From Fennellomyces sp. T-0311 (Eukaryota > Mucoromycota > Mucoromycetes > Mucorales > Lichtheimiaceae): DNA of 64,000 bases. How positions within the stretch are numbered: position 1 is the stretch's first letter; every line of letters begins with the position of its first letter. A program made the translations under genes and the position numbers. Under the pieces are notes generated by a model. The model saw nothing but the letters and a program-made list of their open reading frames with translations, made no database searches and was not told where the DNA came from. Shown in pieces: positions 45,292-57,859 of the stretch. Location: contig JALLLT010000005.1 in assembly GCA_025266875.1 (NCBI GenBank), forward strand, positions 558,001-622,000, written 5' to 3'.

Positions 45292-47749
45292 TTAGAGGTT
45301 GATGGCGTAGTAATCGATTTGATGGAAATTTTGTTGCCGTTGCCGTGACAATCTTCGTAACAATGCTTCCTCTTCTACCACCTCATGCCTACTTAGGCTA
45401 GTGAAACGTCGATCAGTCAATGCAATGTCGTACACGCGTCCGTAATCATGCACAGGGCCATCCTGATGGCCCCGGTTCCAACCAAGTGAATACGAGGATC
45501 GGATCATGCGCAATGCATACTCCTCACGCAGCGATTTGCTTGCATTGTTTCGTGTGTAATCAGCAGCTGCATCGCGGATGGCGTCTTCCAATGAACCTGT
45601 CGCACCGAACAGATAGGCGTTGTAGTATTCGCTGCTGGTCACTGTGGGCACACGCGTTGCCTTGTCACGAATAATATGAATATCTCGTTCTGGTTCTGCG
45701 ACAGACCAAGTTTCTTCCGCTGGACGATCGATCAAATACTCGCCAAGTCCGCCTGCACCAGTAGAAATAACAGCCGATCCAAACCAAAGTCCCTCGGCGG
45801 CCATCAATCCAAAGTTTTCGGTCAAGCTGGGGACAAACACAAAGTCGGCAGCTGCACGACAGAAAATTGACCATCGTCGTTGCTGAGCAGCTTGCGACAT
45901 GATAATCACATCATCAGGATACTTTTCTTGCAAAGATTCGAGACGTTCCAATGGATAATCTCCGGGTTGGCCAATAGCGACAAAGATCATATTGTTCTTG
46001 ACAAAGTGTTCGGCGGCTTTTTCAAACATCTCAACACCCTTATCGTACTGGAATTGACCAATGTAGAGAACGAGAGGACGTTGCAAATCTTCTTCCTTGA
46101 GCAAGCTACGTCGTACCAGGAAACGCTTTGCACGGTCTTTGGATGTCGTGATATAATCGTTCATAGCGCCTGAGAGAGGCCATACAGTACGAACTTCTGG
46201 TACAGCAAGAGCCTTTGGATCGTCCGGTGCCGTCGAAGCCAGCGAAGGCTGCCTGCGGATGATATCCAAAGAGTATTCGGGAAAGCCGAGTTTGCGTGTC
46301 ACCAATCGTGGGTCACTGAATGGATTCAATTGGTTGAAATCGACACCATTGCTGATACCAAAGAATCGTCGGTCTTGTGCTTTCTTGAGAACACTTTCCA
46401 TACCGACTTCTTGGAGATAAACTTGGAGTCTGCCTTCAACAAGATCAGACGCCATTGTACGTCCAACCATTGTCACGACGCTAGCATGGTCCATTCCCAC
46501 ACTGGTCAAAAATACTCGATTGCCACGGGTATGTCGTTGTATGGGAAGGTCGTCGATGGCGGGCTCATCCAAAAACTTTTGTATGCTTGCAACCGAGTTT
46601 GTGTACTGCAACTCATCCTTGTAATCGTGGATGGTGTAGACAACAGCAGGTGGTTTGGAGCCGAGCTGGTTTGCTTCACGTTTATCGTGCAGCGTCTTTG
46701 CAATGTAAGCCGTCGAAGCGCCGTGCAAATGGACGATATCGATGTGGGGAGCCAAGCGAATGGGTGCAAACAGAGGTTCTTCATCTTTAGCAGTAGCTTG
46801 GTGGGTCAAAAATGCCGCAGCAGCCTTGCTAAAAAATTGATCCTGCCATTCGGTGGGCAATCCCTGCGCGTTATTGGTGTAGATTTGAAGAGCATTGCGA
46901 GCACGGAAGACCTGACTGAATGGTCGCCTATTACCCGGGCCAATCAGGTAGACGGGGACACGTTCCGTACGTGGGATCGGTTTTGGTGGGTCCGAAGGGA
47001 GTTCAGAAACCGAAGTGTTCACGCCGTCGATGACTTTCCAGACCGTAATATTGGAAGGCGGAGCTGGAGGATCAAACACATAATCCATCCGCCAAACCCG
47101 AAATTCTATGGGGATTTGTCGCTTCTTCTTGTCGCGAACGTCGATGATAAGGTCGGCGTACTTTTCAATTTCATACTTGTTTTTCAAAAACGAATAGTAT
47201 GGCATGACAATGCGAACATCGTCATGGCCGGATTTTTGCTGTGCTGCAGCAAGCGCAGTAACGGTTACACCAATGCTACTCATCATGGCAGGTCCGAACT
47301 CTTTCGTGACATGGTAAATTGTAGAGCCAGTTTGTGTGTTGACCGGAATGCTGGTGTCGAGATGTTTGTACGGAATAGCTGGGTATTGTCTCAGGGCTAA
47401 AAATACACACACACAGATATCTGTCAGTTGTTTTTCCCGATACAGTCCAATGGATAATAGACGTACCGATCCGTACGGCGGCAGGTTGGCCATGAAGGAT
47501 GCGGTAACCGGTGATCAGTGCCACGAGCTGGAAAGAGCCAAAGACAAAAATCAGAAGCATCAAGTAGTGCCACCATCGCCATTTACGGTCATAACGACTG
47601 AAGAAGGTTCCTGCACGACCGAGTTTCCATGACAACGGTGCCTTGTTACTTGTTACCGGCATGTTGAGGGCGGTGATAGAGCCTCGTCGGTAGGCTGTAG
47701 GGAGATCGTAGTATTTGGTTTCGACATTGTTGGGTGGTGGTGGTGCCAT
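45292..47749 (-). CDS. Type II membrane glycosyltransferase with starch/glycogen-synthase (GT5-like) fold
   Basis: Two exons give about 794 residues from the ATG at 47749 (MAPPPPNNVETKYYD). After a cytosolic tail of about 60 residues comes one transmembrane segment (HYLMLLIFVFGSFQLVALIT). The lumenal part follows the GT5 order: an N-terminal domain with IYHVTKEFGPAMMSSIGVTV, HIDIVHLHGASTAYIAKTL, VVYTIHDYKDEL, FFGISNGVDFNQLNP, then the C-terminal domain PLVLYIGQFQYDKGVEMFEK, the PSLTENFGLMAAEGLWFG acceptor/nucleotide motif and STGAGGLGEYL. Glycogen and starch synthases use ADP- or UDP-glucose; here the anchor suggests Golgi or cell-surface glucan synthesis, which is inference. The first K-x-G-G loop of classical GT5 enzymes is replaced by MMSSIG, so donor binding may differ. 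A 3-residue uncertainty remains at the exon join (RIA-LRQYP). Confidence 0.85.
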
Positions 47750-48648
47750 GGCATTCAAGATGTTGAAAAGGGGGGAAAGGAAAGGGAAAGGAATGGAGAA
47801 GAAAAAGGAAAGAAAACGACCTCGGTTAGGTAGGACGGCAGGGACAAAACCGAGTTATCAGTTAAAAAAAAAGAAAGAAGAGGTGAGCTGTGTCTAGTAC
47901 ACAGAGTAAAAAAAAAAAAAGAGAATGGATGGGGCACAAACAGATTGTACAAGGCGGCCCAAGAAAAAAAAATAAGCTCTAGCGGGTTCTGGTTTTTTTT
48001 TACTCCATTTGGTGCTAAATATACCAGAGTGGCGCATACACGATCTGCGTCCAATGCTCATTAGGTACCTTAGCACGAGTCTCCCTCATCCACCTGCACC
48101 TGAATCCTATCTATTTTACTCGCTTCTTGGCCAAGGGATAATGAAATGAATTATTGGAAGTTACCATATTAGCGCAAGCGCAGAGCGCAGATTTTCTCCG
48201 ATTCATAAGGGCCTCCAAACCATTTTGGTGCGTGAGAGGAAAACCAGCGAGGGCCCGTATGCCGTTTGATTACGGTCGGCGCTGGTTAGCTAATCGATCA
48301 TAGATAGAAATGATTTTCTTTTCCAGATTCACGGGCACACGAAAACAAAGACGCTTTTCACACAAATCAATTAATGAACCTAGAGTAAATCTATCAAATT
48401 TCTGAAATTATTGATGTTTATGTCCCACAAGTAAATGCCAAGCATCTGCTTTCTTTTCTTTTTTGTTTTGGTAGAGCGAAATCCATCTGAAGATCTTCAA
48501 AACCCGTTTCCAAATGTTTTGGTGCAGATCTAACATAAGCGTCACGTCTTCCTTCGTCCATGGTACAGTGTTACATACACTAACGCCATGATCTTAAACC
48601 ATTAAGGAAATGTTATATATTACATTCTGTAACAACCGCGTTAAACGG
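47750..48648. other. Intergenic between GT5-like gene and YPP1
   Basis: 900 bp. The part next to the glycosyltransferase is an A/G-rich leader (many GGAAAGG and poly-A runs). No supported open frame. Confidence 0.6.
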
Positions 48649-51600
48649 TCATACGTAACGGGGCAGCATACTAAACGACTGTATGGGTTGGGTCTTTTCT
48701 AACTCTAATGCATATAATAAACAATCCTTTGCGCGTTCAATGCGCTCGGTTTTGCGGTACACTTCACCAAGATAAAACCTGTTTATCGAATTATACTTGT
48801 AAGCAAACTTCATCAACATGAAGCGAAGAAAATCGCACTTACCAAGCTTCGGCGCAGTTCCATCCATTACCCCTAGTTACAAGCTCCAATATACCTTCTG
48901 CTATTTCGAGATTCCCTTGCTCTTGATACGCCTTGGCAAGCCACACTCGACATTCAACGTCATTGCTTTCACATACTAGCCCTTTTTGGAACGCTGTGAT
49001 CGCCCAGTCGATCATGTTCTGTGCAAGCCGTACACGTCCCAAGGTGCACCATAATCGTGCGTTCGCGGTCCAGTCAACATTTTCGGCTTCTTCAACCGCT
49101 TTCACAGCCTCATCAATTCGACCCATATTCAGAAAGTAGCTTGCTGACAGTAACCACAGGTTACACAATATGCGGGTCGATCGTTTTTGTCGTAACCGAC
49201 AACGTGCGGTCGGTCGCGTATGAGCGGAGCTTATCGAACCTCGAGGTTGTATTGAACGTGTGGAGCTTAATGATGGCACGGCGCTCTGCAAGGAGGTTAC
49301 GGATGCCTGCATCGGATAGCTTGCATGTGCTGGACCGTGATTGATGTCAGTACCAATGACAAATCAAGTGTTTACTCCTTATTTTCTTACCGCGTGTGGT
49401 TGAGAATAGGGAATCTCGACTCTCAGAGCTGGCGGAATCTTCAAGTGAGGTGGATGTTGGGTTTTTGTGTCTTCGAAGGGTTCTGCCTCGGAAAAGATGC
49501 AGTCGATGGTGGTGATTCGGTATGGGTTCCGTTCGTACACTGTTTGCCTTTCCATTTTGCAAACCTCGTCTTCCCACCAGAGACCTCAGGCTACCGTTTT
49601 TGCTGACACCGTTTTCCGTGTTACCGTTCGTTAGAGACCGCTTTTCAGTAGTATCTGACTCTACTGGTCCTGTTTCACTCAAGTTGCCCAAAGAGCCAGA
49701 CACAACGAGGGAATTGCGATCGCTGTTGTCGTCGTATAGTCCATTGGTTTGGGAATACGTGTCATCAGGTACCGATATCAGGTTGTATGAAACAAAGACA
49801 TTCTTTTGTGATTCCAGGGCATCCTCGGGGCCTTTGGCCGCGTTTACTAGCATTGAGTGTGTTGTTTCCAGCAAAACGTATTGCATCAGATCGTCAAAAC
49901 CAGGTCGTGTATCAAAATCGGTGTTACTAATGTCATTTTCGTTGTACTGGTCAATAACATCCTGCGCCTTTTCCAATGCCATGGTGCAAGACTTCAGTGC
50001 CTGATGCATATCGCCTTGAGCGGGGCACGAGCATAGTAGCACGAGCATGTGCCATGATGGGATATGCTTTGGGTTCAACTGGAGTGCCTTGCTAATATAC
50101 TGGATCGCCTGTGGTATATCGCGTGCTTCTCCACGTTCCAATGTCAGTTGATAATATGTTTCCCACGTTTCGGCAATGTTAAGCGATTCCTCCAGATATT
50201 CCAAGGCTTTTCCGTGATACTCCGGCCGCATCGTTGGGTCCATGGCTACGGTTACACGCAGAAATGTTACACATAAGGTTATTTTCACCAGATTTAGGTC
50301 ATTGTCAAAAATATAAACTTACTCTGGGCTCCCAGAAGACCATATGCGGTACCGGCCGCACGATATACACGTGCTCCATACGACTTCCAAGATTCCTTTT
50401 GCTTGTTGAACTCCATGTCGAACACGTTCCTTGCAATCTCCGCCACTTCCACCGCCTCAGAGCCTTTATCCAGATCCTCACAGAACATCTTCACACCCAG
50501 CAATAAAACCTCGAGGACATCAGTTGTCGACTCCTTTTCCACTGTTCGTCTCGATGCGATTGATTTCCCAGGTACGATATTTCCATCATCCACCTCTCCG
50601 CGATCATGTACCATTTGTCGAATCGTCTCTGGTTTGATTGTTGGTATAGGAACAGCCTGCCCGTCACTGTCTGATGCCAATGCTTCTCCATCCATTCGAG
50701 ATTCATATTGTGCCTGAGTAATGAAACCGACCAAGTACATGTACGTACGGAAAACATAGTGCGCTTCTTTGTATTCCCCAAGCTTCACTTGCACACGGAA
50801 TTGATGACGTGTGATGCGAGGAGAGTTGAACGCCTTTTGTGTTGCACGGTTGAATGCCTAAAAAATTCATGGGTCAGCCATAGACTTTTTGCCTCCTAAT
50901 TCGTTTCACCTCCGCGAAAGCCCGCAAATCACTAACGGACCAAGGGGCCAGCTCAACCAACTCTGCCAGTTGATCGACAAATTCAAGGACTTGGGTATTG
51001 ACTTGATCAGCTCGCGGGAACGTTGCAGTCGAAAGAAGCATGGTTTCGTAGATCATACGCAGCTTGGTCGCTTCAACCATAAATGTGGCCTGAGCGTCAC
51101 TATGTGTACGTTGTCAGTGTATATATTCCTGCATGAACGGTACAATATGATACCTTTACCTTTCACTTTCCGGTGGGTCGTACACACCGCGCCGATATAT
51201 TTCAATGAGGTATGTCAGCGAATGTCGGGCCACAGTCAATCGTTTCTTCAACCGCCAATTTGTTGGTTGTGTGGATGTCACAAGTTGATAAGTACGCAAG
51301 ATATCTGACGCTAATGCGGTGTAGTTGGTACTACGCAGAACCAAAAAGTTTAAACGAATGCGCTCCATATGCTGTATGACGACGCACGTACTCTGTTCGC
51401 AATGCCAAGAGTGAGGCCCGGTAAAGACCTTCCTCTGCCCATTCGATGAAAACACAATCCTTAGCACTAGTGACACTGTTCACTGCAGTGACCACTCCTT
51501 GGTAGCTCTCCAATGCCGCTGAGCTGTCACCCAAAAGCTCAAGGCTAATTGCTAATATTTCCAAATGAGCGCCATATTCACCCCATTACTACCCGCCTTC

Positions 51601-52314
51601 CAACCTTTGATCACCCTGGCCTGCAAGAACAACACTGAGCGGTACCCAGATGTCACATCTTGTTTTGGAAAGGAGAGTATCTTTAACATATCGAGTGCTT
51701 TTGAAAATTCGCCGCATTCGTAAAAGGAGCGTGCCAGCACGATTTTCGCAAACTAACGGGAGAGTATGTGTAAACGTTACGGGATTCAACAACTACCATG
51801 TACCGATCTAAAAAAAAACGCGCACCTCTTTTTCATTCGTTGAATCGTCGTTCATGTTGACTGCCGACTTTAACTGAAGTTGTAACGACTTTACTTGACT
51901 GACGTCTAGTCGAGAAGACAAACCGACGTTGTCAAGGGTATCCTTCGCATGAGCCGCTTGTTCGTCTTTACGGGCATTATATGATAGTTGCGATAGCGAT
52001 GCTTCGGCTGAAATTGTCTGTGCCAATACTGCATATACCAAAAGTAAATAAAAAGAACGCTGTCATGGAAAGCACTAGGTAAGCTTACTTTCGCCTTTGG
52101 GGTTATGCTTTCGGTAACGTCGTGCTAGTTCTGGAATGAGTTTCCAATTCCCTTTGCAACGTGCATCCTCAATGTCTTTAGAAATCTGCACAACTTTGGA
52201 CGCTGTCATTAGAAAGGGAGTTGGAAAGAGCGAAGGATGCTCAAACTTTCGCGGGTCCTTAACATCAAAATTGCCGAGTTTATTGTCAGTACTGAGTTTC
52301 GGTATTCGGGCCAT
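48649..52314 (-). CDS. YPP1: TPR protein YPP1/TTC7, PI4-kinase complex scaffold
   Basis: About nine exons from the ATG at 52314 (MARIPKLSTDNKLGNFD) to a stop at 48649. The first exon ends CKGNWKLIPELARRYRKHNP, the conserved N-terminal segment of Ypp1/TTC7. TPR-like helix pairs follow (AKIVLARSFYECGEFSKALD; LLGDSSAALESYQGVV; AIQYISKALQLNPKHIPSWH; NARLWCTLGRVRLAQNMIDW; AIGEGILELV-type repeats), interrupted by a Ser/Arg-rich insert around 49400-49800. The C-terminal repeats end INRFYLGEVYRKTERIERAK. In yeast and animals this protein joins EFR3 to recruit the phosphatidylinositol 4-kinase STT4/PI4KIIIalpha to the plasma membrane. The assignment rests on the N-terminal match and architecture; exact exon edges in the middle are uncertain. 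A GTG 13 codons upstream of the ATG is not used. Confidence 0.75.
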
Positions 52315-52710
52315 TGTATCCGAGAGGAAAAAGCGATCGTGGGACAAGCTCACGCACTACTTTTTATCTTCTTCAGTTAACGTATTTTTCGGGTAGTCAT
52401 GGTAACAAGTATCCATGACGACGGTGTATGTCATATGATGGTCATCAAAGGTCTTATGAGCCCCTATCATCATATATATAGATATAATTTAATAAGTCGA
52501 TGCTTTTTTTGGTCTTTCCGCATTAATGCGAGTCTATAAAGCCCCTTAATAGCGCTTTCGAAAACTCCAGCGACTCGGCTAATAGTAAAAAACCCAGTCT
52601 ACTCCTGTAATACAACTATTACGAGCATGTGAATCACCATTATGTCCGAATAAGTGTTCGTGCAAAAAGTTTATATCTAAGGGGTTTTGCTGTGTATAGA
52701 TATGTACAAT
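52315..52710. other. Short intergenic region, YPP1 promoter / SDH1 3' flank
   Basis: 400 bp of AT-rich sequence between two genes in the same orientation; nothing else seen. Confidence 0.65.
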
Positions 52711-54952
52711 CTAGTAGACTCTAGCTACTGGTGGAATTGGTTTACATTCATTTTCATCCAAAGTTGTGTCTGTAACTTTTCTGTATTTCAAAGTTACTTC
52801 GCCGGTCTCCTGGTTTTGCCACGACAAGGTATGCTTCATCCAGTTCTATAGTTTCTATAAGTATTTACAATTCAACGTATTATGCAAGTGTATGTCACTG
52901 TACCTCATCATCGCGGTCAGGATAGTCTTCGCGTGCGTGTGCTCCACGGGATTCTTTACGGGCAGCTGCAGAATACATGGTTTGAGCAGCGCATGTAAGG
53001 GCATTTTGAAGCTCCAGAGTTTCGGTAAGGTCTGTGTTCCAGATCATTCCTCTATCCGAAAGTCCCACATCCTGTAAATCATCCCAGACCTTGCTAATCT
53101 TTTCACAGCCTTCGTCCAACGACGTTTGTGTACGGAAGACAGCGGCATCGGATTGCATCACCTTTTGCATCGTCAATCGAATATCGGCCGTCTTGTTTTT
53201 ACCGACCGCGTTGCGAACATTGTCCATGTTCTGGATAGACTCGTGACCAGCGTCCGAAGCAAAAGGTTTGAGAGGTTCACCGGGAGACAAATTGTCAGCA
53301 ATATGATGCGCCACGGCACGACCAAATACAACAATATCCAGTAATGAGTTTGCGCCAAGACGGTTTGCACCATGGACGGAGACACAAGCAGCTTCACCTG
53401 CGGCATACAGGCCGGGAACGACCTTATCATTTCCATTCTCGTCCACAGTCAGGACTTCACCGGTATGTTTGGTTGGAATACCACCCATATTGTAATGCAC
53501 GGTCGGGATAACCGGAATAGGTTCGCGGATGACATCAACGCCGCAGAAGATGGAAGCGGTCTCGCAGATACCAGGCAATCGGTCACGGATCAGTTCCTCG
53601 GGCAAATGGTGCAGTTGCAAGTAAACATGGTCCTTTTCGGGACCCACGCCACGTCCTTCTCTGACTTCCATACTCATGGCGCGGGATACCACATCTCGAG
53701 ACGCCAAATCCTTAGCAGTGGGCGCATAACGTTCCATGAAACGTTCACCCGCAGAGTTGATTAGGATACCGCCTTCACCACGACAGCCTTCGGTGATAAG
53801 ACAACCGGCACCATAGATACCGGTGGGATGGAACTGGACAAATTCGAGATCTTGGAGGGGTAGACCTGCACGCGCAGCCATGGCATTTCCGTCGCCCGTG
53901 CAGGTGTGGGCTGAAGTACACGAAAAGTATGAACGGCCATAACCACCTGTGGCAAGCACTGTCTTGTGCGATCGGAAACGATGCAAAGTACCATCCTCCA
54001 TGTTGAGCGCAATCACACCTTTGCATTCACCATCCTCCATGATGAGGTCAAGTGCAAAGTATTCGATGAAATAGTTGGTGTTGTGTCGTAAGGATTCACC
54101 ATAGAGGGTATGGAGTAAAGCATGACCAGTTCGATCGGCAACGGCGGCGCAACGGTAAGCCTGTCCTCCTATGTATATGTAAAGCATAAATATATCGAAC
54201 TCGATAGACTTTGTCTTGCTCTTTTTACCTTTGCCGTATTTCAAGCTCTGACCACCCAACGCGCGTTGATAGATCTTGCCTTCCTGATTACGTGAGAACG
54301 GCATACCGTAGTTCTCCAACTCGATAACTGCTCGAGGCGCCTCACGGCACATGTAATGAATAGCATCCTGATCGCCAAGCCAATCCGAGCCCTTAACAGT
54401 ATCATACATGTGCCACCGCCAGTCGTCCTCGGTCATGTTGCCCAATGCGGCGTTGATACCTCCCTTTTGTTGCACAATGAAATTAGTCTCGCGGAAATAT
54501 CCCGTTACATAATCACGTTACCTGTGCTGCTACTGTGTGCGATCGCGTAGGAAATAACTTTGTTATGCAGGCAGTATTGAACCCAGCTTCGGCTAATCCA
54601 AAGGCTGCACGCATACCCGCACCACCCGCACCGACGACTACCGCATCATACACATGATCAATAATGGGGTATTTGCCCGCAATCGGTCCCTGAGTAAAAA
54701 AAAAAGTTGGAGATTCTTGCGTCGTTCATCTCATCGTATGCTTACGGTAGCTGTGGTCGCTCGTAGAGGTTGGTGTGTGATGGTTTGACTTGTAGATTTT
54801 GACGAGTGGAATGTGCGTGCGCTTCCTGTATTACTAAAGGTAAACATTCGTGTAAACTTTACGGATCAGTGTTCCTTACGTGTTACAAAGGGGTGCAATT
54901 CTGTGGATTTGGCGGCTACCCGCAGCATGCCCTTTCGCGATAGACTCAGCAT
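52711..54952 (-). CDS. SDH1: Succinate dehydrogenase flavoprotein subunit, mitochondrial
   Basis: Six exons. The ATG at 54952 opens a basic leader ([19 protein letters not shown]), joined to a second leader exon ending ATTAT and then [20 protein letters not shown]. The FAD Rossmann motif is [13 protein letters not shown]; covalent FAD attachment is at the His of [14 protein letters not shown], restored by an acceptor at AACAAAAG. Further motifs are [21 protein letters not shown] with the catalytic Arg, and [13 protein letters not shown]. The last exon supplies [12 protein letters not shown] and the family-typical end [11 protein letters not shown] (stop at 52711). The subunit oxidises succinate to fumarate in complex II of the inner membrane, feeding ubiquinone. 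Length is about 645, normal for the family. A second TCA enzyme acting on succinate, LSC2, lies 6.7 kb away. Confidence 0.95.
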
Positions 54953-55611
54953 GGCAGCAATGTATGAAAGAGTGGGGGAGTGTGTATAAGCAAAGAGCAA
55001 GTTTTATTTGAAGTTTAAAGATGTCGGCTCTTTTTATATGGGTCTATGACAAGCGTGTTACACAAGGTTCAATGCGCAGATAATGAAAACCCAAGAGGCG
55101 GCACTCCATAACCATAGCAACGTACATATATGATATGCTAACTACCGATTATGTTTATAGTCATCAACATGTGTAAAGAACCTCTGTTCTACCGGGAATC
55201 CATATGTGTAAGAGTGGCCGAAACATATGCAGATCAAGGTTCTCTCCCACGCTCTCCAAAGTTGACAAAATTTATTCTTTACGGAACAGTGATCAATATT
55301 TTTCCGAAGACAATTCCATCTCGAGCCGTGGGGACGCGTCTGCAATTGATTGGCATGTGTGAGACAAGAAAACAGGCGTGTAGCACAGGGCGCCACCCAC
55401 AGAAGCTCAGGCGTCTCATATAACTCAAAGATCGACGTATTCGCTATGGTTATCCTACGCTAATTGACAGCAAGAATAGCTTATTTGCTGGAGATATGAT
55501 TATTGATAGACCACGCTGACCATTTAACATGGATGCATTATCGTTGGCCCTGACGCATTGATCCGGCTTATAAGCCACGGGGCTTTCTCCACAGCTAACG
55601 CCACTATTTAT
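54953..55611. other. Divergent promoter region
   Basis: 660 bp between SDH1 (-) and the small CPFC protein (+). SDH1 is preceded by a TTTTATAT stretch near 55030. No frame is supported. Confidence 0.6.
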
Positions 55612-56068
55612 ATGTCCATGTCACGACCTGGCGATCTCAAACGCGATGCACAGAAAGGACATGCCCTGAAGCAGGTAAATGTAACATGGTTTTTCTAGAC
55701 GGTACAATTTCGTTTGTTTTGGTAACAGTTGATTACAAAGATTCCAACATTTAATGTAGATGCCCTAACTGATCGATGGACATGTCCATTTTGTGAGGCA
55801 CCGCCGTTAACGTTAAAGGTACCGGCCAAGGACAACCAACTTTTGATGGATCAGCTGCGTCGGCAGATATCCGATCATTTGCAGCTGCATAAGCAAGATG
55901 TGATGAAAGCCCTGAGCGCGGCAGAGAAACAAAAGGCAACGGTATGTACTAAGAAACACATGAATTCTTACCAAGGCCAAAGCGTCTGACTAACAATTAT
56001 AAAAGATGGATAGGGAAAAGCGTACAATGCAATGGATCGACGCAACAATGAGTGGTATGGAGCAATGA
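55612..56068 (+). CDS. Small protein with a single CPFC...H zinc-binding-like motif
   Basis: Three exons (55612-55674, 55729-55941, 56006-56068) join in frame to 112 residues. After a basic start (MSMSRPGDLKRDAQKGHALK) comes FNVDALTDRWTCPFCEAPPL, with a C-x2-C pair, followed 35 residues later by ISDHLQLHKQ, which offers two His. This could be a single treble-clef or C2H2-like zinc site. The remainder is helical (DVMKALSAAEKQKATMDREK). I do not recognise the family. All three junctions are clean GT-AG sites in phase 0, which supports a real gene. An alternative is a start at the second ATG, two codons later. Confidence 0.65.
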
Positions 56069-56632
56069 GCACATACTCCTACTATTTCCATGGAAGGTGA
56101 TCAGAAAGAAGCCACATCGTAACGCCTCACATCCCACCACCTCCTTTTTCCCATGATACCGAACAATTACAATTGCAAAAATGACGTACTTATATGCGCA
56201 TTTAAGATCTGCAAAAGGGGTTGGTTATGTGTGTATTACAAAAGTGTATTCAATTTATTTTCAGAAAAGTATTATCAACATAGTGAAAGTGTCATTAACA
56301 GGTTCAGAATAAGGGTGAGGTGCAAAAAAGAAAAAAAAATTGCATAGATAGATACAACGGGAGAATTTTGCCAACAGCGTACGTTTCGAAGAAGGAAATT
56401 AGTACATAGAATAAAAGGGATGCATATCGAAATATAGTAGAGAAAAAAAGGGATTGAAGTACAAGTGCGAAGTACAATTTTGTTACAGCTAATCAGGGGA
56501 TATGTGTTACGTGGAAAGAGCAATCGCAAGCGTGCAAGTATGACATTAAGAAAGGGATGAGCTTTGTAGATCTGGCCCCTAGGGGTAAAAGCTAGTAGGC
56601 CTCAAAAAGATAAAGGGGAGACACTGATGGTG
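56069..56632. other. Convergent 3' flanks
   Basis: 560 bp between two converging genes, rich in A runs; no supported frame. Confidence 0.6.
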
Positions 56633-57859
56633 TCATGATGGTCTTGAAGGGTCTGATGCCTCCATCAGCCTGCGTATTTCAGCTTCCAGAGTTTCCACCT
56701 TGTATTCCAACTGCCGTATCTGCAACATTGCATCATCGTATCCTATCAGCATTTCCTGCTGAACATCGGGATGTATTCCATCACGATGACGTTCTCCTTG
56801 AGTTTGTTCGTTCGTTGTCCTTCCCCTAGCACGCCTGTTTGAGCGCCTCCCACGCCTCTGTTGTGTTTGTAATGATCGAGTTGCTTGATTCGGGGGCGGC
56901 GCCGTGCCGATAAATGATGTTACCGAAATCGATGATGGCACAGGAAATTCTGCTAAATCTTGTTGCGTAGATGATGATTCGGAAGAACTACCAGCGACTG
57001 ATGATTCTTGTACAGTAGTGCCCGTAGAACTGGAGGCTACGGCAACGTACATATTTCGTAGTGAGCTGAGCGTAATACATACACTTGTCCATTGGTCGCG
57101 TAAAAATCGTAACTCCTCCTCAAAATCGTTCACTGCCCGAGCTTCTGGTACCAAGGGCGCCGCCATACGTGGAGGAATCGCAGCATCCGCTTCAACCGCA
57201 ATTCGCTGCTGTTGTAACGATACAGATGTTGCAAAATCAGGTGGTGGGCTGATAATTGGTAAAGAATGTCGCTGTTGTGTGTCTGGTGCAGAAACATAAG
57301 TTGATGGTGCAGCCGTAAGTGATCGTCCCACTCCCAATGAGGTTGACGGATGCATGTTCACTGGACGATCGGGTGTAAACGAGGAACTACGTGACGCCGA
57401 GCGGATGGTTCTAGACGACCTCCTGGATCTCAATGACAACGCCATCAAATCTCCCCGTTGCTCTCTTGTCAATACTTCATCATAGCTTAATCTTCTTTTT
57501 GGTGATGCTCGTAAAGGTAACTCGTGTTCAGATGATGATGAATCTGCTCCAGGTAATGGTGATTCAGGATAATGTTGAGGATCAAGCGACCATTGATGCG
57601 CTGTAGATCCAGGAGGTAGAGATGGTGTGCCATAAGACAAAGATATTCCAGTAGGAGATGGTGTATAAGATACAGCTGCTAGATGACGACCGCCTGACGA
57701 TGCACTAGGTGTCGTGTCACTGGTAGCGCTTACTTCGAGAGGGAATATCGGATTGAAATCACTGGACTGAGTAGGGGTATGTCGTCGTCGTTCGTCTTGA
57801 GGCGAAACGTCGTCATGGTCGTCTGTCGCGATCCAAGGTGATTTGCTACTATCGCTCAT
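56633..57859 (-). CDS. Ser-rich disordered protein with C-terminal coiled coil, unknown function
   Basis: A single-exon frame of 408 residues from the ATG at 57859 (MSDSSKSPWIATDDHDD). The upstream in-frame extension to 57988 lacks an ATG and includes a run of G, so it was not used. Most of the protein is Ser/Pro/Thr-rich and likely phosphorylated, with Arg/Ser tracts (SLRSRRSSRTIRSASRSSS). A helical block EEELRFLRDQWTSVCITLSS lies at about 255-285. A basic patch (RRGRRSNRRARGR) is followed by a C-terminal coiled coil (LQIRQLEYKVETLEAEIRRL). No catalytic domain is seen. A nuclear or scaffolding role is possible but unsupported. Confidence 0.65.
   Translation of the reverse strand: MSDSSKSPWIATDDHDDVSPQDERRRHTPTQSSDFNPIFPLEVSATSDTTPSASSGGRHLAAVSYTPSPTGISLSYGTPSLPPGSTAHQWSLDPQHYPESPLPGADSSSSEHELPLRASPKRRLSYDEVLTREQRGDLMALSLRSRRSSRTIRSASRSSSFTPDRPVNMHPSTSLGVGRSLTAAPSTYVSAPDTQQRHSLPIISPPPDFATSVSLQQQRIAVEADAAIPPRMAAPLVPEARAVNDFEEELRFLRDQWTSVCITLSSLRNMYVAVASSSTGTTVQESSVAGSSSESSSTQQDLAEFPVPSSISVTSFIGTAPPPNQATRSLQTQQRRGRRSNRRARGRTTNEQTQGERHRDGIHPDVQQEMLIGYDDAMLQIRQLEYKVETLEAEIRRLMEASDPSRPS

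Noticed and set aside
46330..47400. A 356-codon plus-strand frame
   Set aside because: It is antisense to the GT5-like gene, whose own frame carries all the conserved motifs; the plus frame shows no domain.
54473..54535. An SDH1 exon continuing TNFIVQQK before GGINAALG
   Set aside because: This would insert foreign residues in the invariant AAQGGIN segment next to the FAD histidine; an acceptor at AACAAAAG removes them exactly.
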